Origin: Proteobacteria bacterium UBA1673
GTDB lineage: Bacteria; Pseudomonadota; Gammaproteobacteria; Comchoanobacterales; Comchoanobacteraceae
Reading direction: 5' to 3'
DNA length: 21,241 bases
Assembly (NCBI GenBank): GCA_002320385.1
Contig: DCKN01000084.1
Coordinates: 1 to 21,241, forward strand
The notes beneath the pieces are model-generated. The model did no database searches and was not told the DNA's origin. It saw nothing but the letters and a program-made list of their open reading frames with translations. Below are positions 15,345-21,241 of this stretch, in pieces (the stretch's first letter is position 1; the number at the start of each line of letters is the position of its first letter). Both the position numbers and the translations under genes were made by a program.

Positions 15345-15422
15345 AACAAAGGTCCTAACATTGAGTTAATAATAAATTAACAAAATGCTAGAACCCTGTA
15401 AAGTCTCATTTTATGAAAAAAA

Positions 15423-16400
15423 CTATTTTAAGGCACCCACAATATGCGCCACAATTAAATATGGATCTGCATTTGATGAAGGGCGTCGATCTTCTAAATA
15501 ACCCTTCCATCCATGCTCAACCGTGTAGACAGGAATACGGATACTGGCACCTCGATCACTAACACCATGAGAAAACTTTGTGATCACTTGTGTTTCATGA
15601 CTACCAGTTAAACGCATATCATTATCCGAACCATAAGCCGCGATAGCCTCATCATGACATTTTTCAAGTTTGCCACAAATTTCATCAAATAATGCTTTAT
15701 CACCTTTAGTACGCATGACGTCATTGGAGAAATTTGTGTGCATGCCTGACCCATTCCAATCGCCTTTTTTCGGCTTTGGATGATAATTAACGCATACACC
15801 ATGCTCTTCAGCAATTTTATTCAGAATGTAGCGACTGACCCATAGATCGTCAGCAGCCTTAATACCTTTGCCAAAACATTGATACTCCCATTGACCTAAG
15901 CCAACCTCAGCATTAGTCCCTGTAATTTCAATACCAGCCTCTAAGCACGCTAATAAATGTGCCTCAGATATTTCTCTTCCTGCAATATTACTGGCGCCAA
16001 CACCACAATAGTACTCTCCTTGTGGTCGTGGATCACCGTGCTCCCAGCCTAAAATCGTACCATCAGGATGCGTCAAATAATACTCCTGTTCAAAACCAAA
16101 CCACCACTCGTCTGTAACAATTTCGGCTGCAGCAGCACGCGTATTTGTTGGATGAACCTTATGATCAGCACCATGAACCTGGCACAGAACGATATAATCA
16201 GGCTCTGTTGGATTCTCATAGCTTTGTACAGGCAATAAAAGACAATCAGAATCACCGGTTCCAGCTTGTTGTGTCGACGATCCATCAAACGACCAATCCG
16301 GGGTAGTTTCTTCTGCAGTGGCTTTTATTTTACTTCTTAAATTCGGTTCCGGCTTATAGCCATCAAGCCAAACATACTCATAAGTTCTCATTTTTGACAT
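15423..16400 (-). CDS. glnA: type II (eukaryote-type) glutamine synthetase
   Basis: Catalyses ATP-dependent condensation of glutamate and ammonium to glutamine in the cytosol. Seen, in order: beta-grasp N-terminus (MRTYEYVWLDGYKPEPNLRS), the substrate strand FDGSSTQQAGTGDSD (38-52), the metal-binding FGFEQEY with E104 and E106, GREISEAHLLACLEAGI, the NAEVGLGQWEYQ block (163-174), PKPKKGDWNGSGMHTN with H221, and the ATP/glutamate loop RLTGSHET ... DRGASIRIP (to 290), then EDRRPSSNADPY. These are GSII signatures. The adenylylated-Tyr loop of bacterial type I enzymes is absent, so GlnE-type control is not expected. At 325 residues it is slightly short but complete. The ATG at 16400 has AAGGA 6 bp upstream. 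It is divergent from the glutaminase gene and followed by two porins. Confidence 0.95.
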   Translation of the reverse strand: MSKMRTYEYVWLDGYKPEPNLRSKIKATAEETTPDWSFDGSSTQQAGTGDSDCLLLPVQSYENPTEPDYIVLCQVHGADHKVHPTNTRAAAAEIVTDEWWFGFEQEYYLTHPDGTILGWEHGDPRPQGEYYCGVGASNIAGREISEAHLLACLEAGIEITGTNAEVGLGQWEYQCFGKGIKAADDLWVSRYILNKIAEEHGVCVNYHPKPKKGDWNGSGMHTNFSNDVMRTKGDKALFDEICGKLEKCHDEAIAAYGSDNDMRLTGSHETQVITKFSHGVSDRGASIRIPVYTVEHGWKGYLEDRRPSSNADPYLIVAHIVGALK

Positions 16401-16430
16401 TTCTAATCCTTATATTTAATGACTACAAAC

Positions 16431-16459
16431 CGTATAGACCAAAAATAATAATTTGTCAT
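16431..16459 (-). promoter_or_regulatory. glnA promoter (sigma70-type)
   Basis: Minus strand: -35 ATGACA (16454-16459), 17-bp spacer, -10 TATACG (16431-16436), about 24 nt upstream of the likely transcription start to ATG. The motif TTGGTCTATAC spanning the -10 recurs upstream of the 752-aa gene. No sigma54-type GG/GC element or NtrC-like palindrome is seen. Confidence 0.6.
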
Positions 16460-16495
16460 GGAAATATACAGACAAAAATAAAAAATCACTTAAAT

Positions 16496-16509
16496 ATCGG
16501 ATTACCGAT
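16496..16509. promoter_or_regulatory. inverted repeat between the divergent glnA and glutaminase promoters
   Basis: ATCGG-ATTA-CCGAT forms a perfect 5+5 inverted repeat with a 4-bp centre. It lies between the -35 boxes of glnA and the glutaminase gene, so it is well placed to be an operator. Its short length means chance cannot be excluded. Confidence 0.3.
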
Positions 16510-16586
16510 AAGCAGGTAGACAATGAAAATCAAGCACAAGAACAAATATCGCCCAGGTTAAAATACATGGTCTTCACCAAAAATTT

Positions 16587-16615
16587 ATGACAAGTGAACA
16601 ATTCTAAGCTATAAA
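16587..16615 (+). promoter_or_regulatory. glutaminase promoter (sigma70-type)
   Basis: -35 ATGACA (16587-16592), 17-bp spacer, -10 TATAAA (16610-16615). The -35 and spacer length are identical to those proposed for glnA. The leader to the ATG at 16646 would be about 24 nt and has no clear Shine-Dalgarno. Confidence 0.65.
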
Positions 16616-16645
16616 GCAAATAAGAAAATAATAGTAATCCTAATA

Positions 16646-18676
16646 ATGAGAAAGAAAAACATTACCCACAACAAGATTCATTCATCAGCAACACGTAGCC
16701 GAGAAGAAAACTTATTTTACTCACTTTGTGATGACAGTTTTTCACATATTAGTGCCAATAGTTTGAAAGAGACTTTAATGAGTTCAGGCTTACAACCAGA
16801 TGACTATAGACTAAAAGAGCTTTTTCATGAACTCAACAATCATGACCAACTATCCATACAGATGTTTACTAAAATCATACAAAAATCAGAGTTATTTGTT
16901 GAAAAAGCATTGCGAGGAGAACTTGCTATCCCCGACTTCAAAGACTTTAGCACTAGAGTTGATCAAATTTATGACGATGTCAAAAGCAAGATCAATGGAG
17001 AGCTTGCATCCTACATCCCACCACTTGCAGAAGTGGATCCAGACCAATTTGGTATTGCCATCATCACAAAAGATGGTCAGGTTTACAAAAAAGGTCAAGC
17101 TGATGTTGATTTCTCAATTCAATCAATGTGCAAACCATTCAACTACTGTATTGCAATCGAACAGCTTGGCATTGAAGAAGTCCATAGACACGTGGGGCAA
17201 GAGCCATCGGGAAGGTTTTTTGATGATTTATCACTTTTAAAACAAGAAAAAGATGCAGGAATAGATGACAATTCCAGCAACGTGCCCTTTAACCCTATGA
17301 TCAATGCTGGTGCAATCATGACCGCAGGGTTAATCAAAGATCAGCTTAGAGATAACGAGCGACTAAACTTTGTCAGGGAACAGTTTGGGAAGTTAATTGG
17401 ATGGAAGCAGGACGGATCATCAAATATCGACTTACCACGCTTCAATAAAGAGATGGCCAGACAAGAGAATTTCAAGGGCTATAATAATTTAGCGCTTGGT
17501 TACTTATTGATGGCAACTGGAAACCTTCCACATAAAAAATCAATCTGCCCTGATGATATCTATCCTGAAAAACCAGATGAGTTTGAGTTCTATATTGAAA
17601 ATGCTGTAATCAAGGCACTCAAGCTTTATTTTAGTATCTGTTCTATTGAGATGAAAGCCACTGATGTTGCAATGGCTGCTGCAACACTCGCTAATGGCGG
17701 GGTTTGCCCCGTCACACAAGAACGCGTCCTTAGCCAAGAAACTGTTCGAAAATGCCTACCAGTCATTCAGATGTGTGGCATGTACAATGGTAGTGGCAAA
17801 TTTTTCCAAGAAATTGGCCTACCTGCGAAAAGTGGCGTTGGTGGAGGCGTATTCCTAGTTGTTCCACAACTAATGGGCATATGTATATTCTCACCACGAT
17901 TAGATCCACACGGCAATAGCGTCCGCGGTATAGCCATGGCCCAAAAGTTAACTTCCAAATATCTCTTACACCTATTTGATGGTCTGATGACAAGCACAGA
18001 GCGACTCGATCCGAGAGTGCCCATATCAAGATGGCGCGCATCGAGCTGCTCGGAATCGATTTGGGCGTCAAGTATTGGAGACATACGCACCCTACAACGA
18101 TTACTGAGCGAACAACGAGATCTCGAAGCTGGGGACTATGACGGTAGAACACCACTCCATCTAGCGGCTGCAGAGGGTCATACCGAAATTGTTAAGTTCC
18201 TTCTCGATAATGACGTGAAACCAAGACCTGATCGCTGGGGTGGCTATCCTATCGCTGACGCAATAGTAGGAAAACACCAAGATATTATAAATTTATTAAA
18301 AGAAATCAAAACAGGTCTATCACTCCCAGTACACATCACACACAAAGACGACCAAAAAGTTGACAACTCTGTGAAAATTGAAGACGAACTATCTGTAATT
18401 GAGTTACTCTGGGCTGCTTCAGAAAATAATATCCGAGGCATCAGACAGCTTGTTGCCAGAGGTGTTCCAGTCCACGCAAGTGACTACGACGATCGAACAG
18501 CACTGCATCTAGCGGCAGCGGAGGGTCATATTGAAACTGTCAAATACCTGATAACACACGGACACCCTCTTCATGTAAGAGATCGTTGGAACGCTACACC
18601 ACTTGACGAAGCCAGGCGGGAAAAACGCTCGAAAGTTTCAGCATACTTGAGTAGCGTACACAAAAAGAGCAACTAG
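16646..18676 (+). CDS. glsA: glutaminase with eukaryotic KGA-like architecture and a duplicated ankyrin module
   Basis: Hydrolyses glutamine to glutamate and ammonia. Domains: an N-terminal EF-hand-like helical region (about 18-105) matching the one in animal kidney-type glutaminase; the serine-dependent glutaminase core (about 110-450) with the SxxK dyad S160/K163 in IQSMCKPFN, then EPSGRFFDDL, NPMINAGAIM, LANGGVCP, the CGMY tyrosine Y380 and PAKSGVGGGVFLVVP. Two ankyrin modules follow (about 470-555 and 586-672), each with a DYDxRT-LHLAAAEGH helix pair followed by a DRW loop. Animal enzymes carry one such module. At 676 residues it is far longer than the ~310 of common bacterial GlsA. It is probably cytosolic, as no signal peptide is seen, though ankyrin proteins of host-associated bacteria can be exported. 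It is divergent from glnA and upstream of the ammonium transporter. Confidence 0.95.
   Translation: MRKKNITHNKIHSSATRSREENLFYSLCDDSFSHISANSLKETLMSSGLQPDDYRLKELFHELNNHDQLSIQMFTKIIQKSELFVEKALRGELAIPDFKDFSTRVDQIYDDVKSKINGELASYIPPLAEVDPDQFGIAIITKDGQVYKKGQADVDFSIQSMCKPFNYCIAIEQLGIEEVHRHVGQEPSGRFFDDLSLLKQEKDAGIDDNSSNVPFNPMINAGAIMTAGLIKDQLRDNERLNFVREQFGKLIGWKQDGSSNIDLPRFNKEMARQENFKGYNNLALGYLLMATGNLPHKKSICPDDIYPEKPDEFEFYIENAVIKALKLYFSICSIEMKATDVAMAAATLANGGVCPVTQERVLSQETVRKCLPVIQMCGMYNGSGKFFQEIGLPAKSGVGGGVFLVVPQLMGICIFSPRLDPHGNSVRGIAMAQKLTSKYLLHLFDGLMTSTERLDPRVPISRWRASSCSESIWASSIGDIRTLQRLLSEQRDLEAGDYDGRTPLHLAAAEGHTEIVKFLLDNDVKPRPDRWGGYPIADAIVGKHQDIINLLKEIKTGLSLPVHITHKDDQKVDNSVKIEDELSVIELLWAASENNIRGIRQLVARGVPVHASDYDDRTALHLAAAEGHIETVKYLITHGHPLHVRDRWNATPLDEARREKRSKVSAYLSSVHKKSN
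18050..18655 (+). repeat. direct duplication of the ankyrin-module coding sequence (348-bp period)
   Basis: The two modules align codon for codon at an offset of exactly 348 bp (116 codons): the Trp codon at 18062 pairs with 18410, and the LHLAAAEGH segment at about 18155 pairs with 18503. DNA identity is high in the helix core (CATCTAGCGGC and GAGGGTCATA in both). The linker between them is Lys/Asp-rich and unlike either module. Confidence 0.85.
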
Positions 18677-18842
18677 TTGTCATAGGTTAAGCAATCACTG
18701 CATGGGATCAACGCATGATAGAATCAGTAGATGGAATCTTTATTATCAGAAAAATATTATAGCTAAGTCATCCACAAACAGATCATCAAAAATAAATCAA
18801 ACAACGATTAATTCACACTATTACAATTTTTTTTAAAAAAAA

Positions 18843-18871
18843 CTGACAAAAAAAATGAGATGGTGTATATC
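18843..18871 (+). promoter_or_regulatory. candidate promoter of the ammonium transporter gene
   Basis: -35 CTGACA (18843-18848), 17-bp spacer, -10 TATATC (18866-18871). The leader is about 33 nt and contains the strong AAGGAGG Shine-Dalgarno at 18901-18907. The 235-bp gap before it holds no gene. Confidence 0.5.
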
Positions 18872-18911
18872 CGTTTCTGTTAAGAGCATGTTTTTTAATT
18901 AAGGAGGATTT

Positions 18912-20195
18912 ATGAACATGAAGTCGAAACTACTTACGGTAGCAACATTAAGTCTGTTACCAACAATAAGTCAAGCTGCTGTCAATTCTGGTGACACATC
19001 TTGGATCATAACCGCAACCGCATTAGTCTTATTTATGACACTTCCTGGTCTTGCTTTATTTTACACAGGCTTGGTGCAGGCAAAAAATGCTGTATCAGTC
19101 ATGATGCACCATTTCGCGATTGCATGTTTGGCATCCGTGATATGGGTCATTGCAGGTTACAGCATTGCTTTTTCAGAGGGAAATCAGTGGATAGGCTATC
19201 TATCAAATGCGTTCCTAAGTCAATTGCAGCACAGTGATATCAACGGATCCATTCCGGAAGCGACTTTTATTGCTTTTCAGATGACTTTTGCCATCATCAC
19301 GCCAGCATTGATGATTGGCGCTTTTGTAGAGAGAATGAAGTTTTCCGCTGTGGTCATATTCCTATCAATATGGATTGTTCTGGTTTATGCACCAGTAACA
19401 CATATGGTATGGGGCGGTGGCATACTGACTGGCATGGGCATTATGGATTTTGCAGGCGATCTAGTCGTTCACGCGACTGCAGGTGTAGGCGCATTAATCA
19501 CAGCCATAGCCATTGGACCAAGAAAGCAGTTTGTAAAATCAACAGTGAAACCACCACATAGCCCAATACTTACCATGATTGGCGCATCTATGTTGTGGGT
19601 TGGCTGGTTTGGTTTCAACGGCGGATCAGCACTATCAGCTGGAACAAATGCAGGCATGGCCGTACTCGTTACGCATGTTTCTGCAGCTGTTGCGTCCATC
19701 GTCTGGATGATCATCGAGCGTATTCGTTTCGGTAAATCATCTCTTGTTGGTATTGTAACTGGTATGGTAGCTGGGCTAGCAACTGTCACACCTGCTTCAG
19801 GCTACATTGGTGTTCCTGGCGGTATGATACTTGGACTAGTAGGTGGTGTTGTATGCTACATCGTTGCCGATTTACTAAAAGGTCGTATCAAAGTTGATGA
19901 CAGCCTTGATGTATTCGCTGTACACGGTGTCGGCGGGGTTATCGGAACCATTATGGTGTCATTTCTTGCAATGGATCAATTCTCTGGCGCAGGACTTGCC
20001 GAAGGAGTTACCATGCAAGCACAACTAATCACTCAGCTATATGGTGTTGGTATTACAGTTGCTTGGACAATTGTCTTTACACTTTTAGCCTTGTGGATAA
20101 CAACATTCTTTACACGATTAAGAGTGCAAGATTCCACAGAAGATGAAGGATTAGACGAAAAAGCACATGGTGAAAAAGCCTATACTATTGAGTAA
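18912..20195 (+). CDS. amtB: ammonium transporter AmtB
   Basis: A trimeric inner-membrane channel of the Amt/Rh family that conducts ammonium. Seen: a cleavable signal peptide (cleavage near ISQA|AV), then about eleven hydrophobic membrane segments. Family features include FYTGLVQAKNAVSVMMHHF, the substrate-site Asp D179 in MDFAG, the twin pore histidines H187 (LVVHATAGVGAL) and H338 (VFAVHGVGGVIGTI), and WVGWFGFNGGSAL. The cytoplasmic C-terminal tail is acidic and ends AHGEKAYTIE. The length of 427 is normal. A near-perfect Shine-Dalgarno (AAGGAGG) lies 4 bp before ATG 18912; Met3 at 18918 is an alternative. No glnK (PII) gene is adjacent, unlike many bacterial amtB loci. A strong terminator follows. 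It lies 235 bp after the glutaminase gene with its own promoter candidate. Confidence 0.96.
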   Translation: MNMKSKLLTVATLSLLPTISQAAVNSGDTSWIITATALVLFMTLPGLALFYTGLVQAKNAVSVMMHHFAIACLASVIWVIAGYSIAFSEGNQWIGYLSNAFLSQLQHSDINGSIPEATFIAFQMTFAIITPALMIGAFVERMKFSAVVIFLSIWIVLVYAPVTHMVWGGGILTGMGIMDFAGDLVVHATAGVGALITAIAIGPRKQFVKSTVKPPHSPILTMIGASMLWVGWFGFNGGSALSAGTNAGMAVLVTHVSAAVASIVWMIIERIRFGKSSLVGIVTGMVAGLATVTPASGYIGVPGGMILGLVGGVVCYIVADLLKGRIKVDDSLDVFAVHGVGGVIGTIMVSFLAMDQFSGAGLAEGVTMQAQLITQLYGVGITVAWTIVFTLLALWITTFFTRLRVQDSTEDEGLDEKAHGEKAYTIE

Positions 20196-20209
20196 TAATT
20201 GTTAAACCC

Positions 20210-20249
20210 AAAAGCCGAATGTCATCTTGATTGAGACATTCGGCTTTTT
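20210..20249 (+). terminator. rho-independent terminator after amtB
   Basis: A perfect 13-bp stem, AAAGCCGAATGTC (20211-20223) with GACATTCGGCTTT (20235-20247), extended by one A-T pair, has an 11-nt loop and a run of T at the 3' side. It sits 14 bp after the amtB stop. The A-run on the left arm makes it potentially active for the minus-strand gene coming from the right as well. Confidence 0.95.
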
Positions 20250-20327
20250 CTATTCACAATCATCATGATCATCAAATACAGACTATTAGAAAAGATCGTA
20301 GCCCAGGCATCTTTTGCAAAAACAACT

Positions 20328-21241
20328 CTATTCGACCGTCAATAACATCATATCATCTCCTTGATCATTTACTAGCCCGTTAGTACGCCGACGCTTGTTT
20401 GGAGCATCGTCTTCTAGTGATGAAGTGAATTTCACAGCATTTGGCCATCTTTAGGGAATATATCGCTCTTAACTTCGATTATATCAAATAGACCTCCATG
20501 TGTATTTGGATTGATCGTTACCCAAGTAGGTCTTGAGCACTTACAAGGCACACCGCAAAACATCATCGTCAAATAAAATAGCTGAGGGTTGACCCACAGC
20601 CAGATCAATCCACGAGTTGATATCCTTACACCCGACAACGTGTATCTAAATCAGCATGCACGATGAAGTTGGTGATCATAAAACTATCCAACGGTAGATC
20701 ACACAAAGTCTCAATCGCTGAGCCAGAGAAATACTCACCCGTCTTTTAACCTTGAGCTACTGCGCGCACTGCCATCATCGGCATACAACACGACCGATTT
20801 TGCTCAGCCGCCCTTCTCTCGCACTGGGATCCATTCATCATCATTTGAATTTCCAGACGCATGGCTTGCTATTTTGCCTTGTGATTCCATGATTGACGGC
20901 GTTACACCATCAGCAGAGGATCCATCAGCACTAAGCACAGCATGAGATCTATCTTTGGCACATCCTGAAAAACCATGCACAGAGGCTCGCTGCGCGACGA
21001 TTGGGCTTGGAAGCCATGCTTTCGCAGATGCACGCAAATCACTACGATTAGACACTGACGCACCAGAAGACATCGACCGAACGATACTTGTGCTGACCGG
21101 ATGACGAAAAATACTTTGCCTTGCCACACAACTTACATCATCTATTTTTGCTTGTACTGATGATAGACGCGCCTCCAATAGCACCGTTTTACCTGCCTGA
21201 TTAAGTTTATCCCACTGCGTATAAACAATGCGTTTAACCAC
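20328..21241 (-). pseudogene. decayed large gene, 3' part (continues beyond the right edge)
   Basis: From the window edge a frame runs to a TGA at 20804-20806 (ending EWIPVREKGG). Coding-like sequence continues in the same frame for 22 codons (SVVLYADDGSARSSSRLKDG) to a second stop. The next frame then joins exactly at DG-EYFSGSAIETLCDL and runs to 20626. A third continues with INSWIDLAVGQPSAILFDDD (20630 to 20541), a fourth with TINPNTHGGLFDIIEVKSD (20520s to about 20440) and a fifth with FTSSLEDDAPNKRRRTNG, ending at TAG 20328-20330. One nonsense and about four single-base shifts therefore interrupt what was one gene. The visible N-terminal part is Ser/Ala-rich and polar; the tail is basic then acidic. 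No family recognised. It resembles the other large unknown genes of the window in style. Confidence 0.75.

Noticed and set aside
20432..20638. 68-codon minus-strand ORF as an independent gene.
   Set aside because: Only its second half looks like protein, and that half fits as one frame-shifted piece of the right-edge pseudogene.
6419..20806. Two in-frame TGA codons followed by coding-like sequence, suggesting TGA might be read as an amino acid.
   Set aside because: TGA acts as a normal stop for blh and the alcohol dehydrogenase, Trp is encoded by TGG, long intact genes contain no internal TGA, and both cases carry additional frameshifts. Gene decay explains them better.
1..21241. CRISPR arrays, tRNA or rRNA genes, insertion sequences, attachment sites.
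   Set aside because: No spaced direct repeats, cloverleaf features, transposase motifs or terminal inverted repeats were seen on reading both strands. A computed scan could still find weak tRNA-like elements.

Overview
The window looks like part of a moderately AT-rich gammaproteobacterial chromosome from an aquatic, probably host-associated lineage resembling Legionellales or Coxiellales. That placement is inference. It rests on the mix of gammaproteobacterial core genes (TorF-type porins, a Dus enzyme), eukaryote-like enzymes (a type II glutamine synthetase and a KGA-like glutaminase with ankyrin repeats), several very large proteins of no recognised family with low-complexity Ser/Asp/Lys-rich tails, and a retinal-forming Blh enzyme. 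I see no IS element, CRISPR array, tRNA or rRNA.

Layout. 1-1366 (+): blh, a 38-codon ORF overlapping its stop, and a small membrane-anchored protein. 1385-3643 (-): a 752-aa coiled-coil protein. 3884-4891 (+): a zinc alcohol dehydrogenase. 5004-6653 (+): two decayed genes whose reading frames can be rejoined by hand. 6600-9119 (-): an 839-aa protein with a four-copy 42-bp in-frame repeat. 9323-10312 (-): a DusB-like dihydrouridine synthase. 10411-13107 (-): an 898-aa protein of unknown function. 13463-15344 (-): two TorF-family porins plus the C-terminal remnant of a third. 15423-20195: glnA (type II, -) divergent from glutaminase (+), followed by an amtB-type ammonium transporter (+) with a strong terminator. 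20328-21241 (-): a decayed large gene running off the right edge.

How the genes fit together. The 15.4-20.2 kb block forms a small nitrogen module: AmtB imports ammonium, the type II glutamine synthetase fixes it into glutamine, and the glutaminase releases it again. glnA and the glutaminase gene share a 245-bp divergent spacer. Each has a near-consensus promoter with the same -35 (ATGACA) and a 17-bp spacer, and a 5+5 inverted repeat lies between them. The two porins follow glnA on the same strand. Elsewhere the window is a patchwork of housekeeping genes and fast-evolving large genes, some intact and some broken by nonsense and frameshift changes. This is what one expects of an effector-like gene repertoire in turnover, but no secretion signal or secretion system is proven here.

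The most noteworthy items are the eukaryote-like glutaminase with a precisely duplicated ankyrin module inside the nitrogen cluster; three pseudogenes whose frames can be reconstructed; the torF remnant with a conserved flank, which also explains a false upstream start for its neighbour; and an 11-bp motif shared upstream of glnA and the 752-aa gene.
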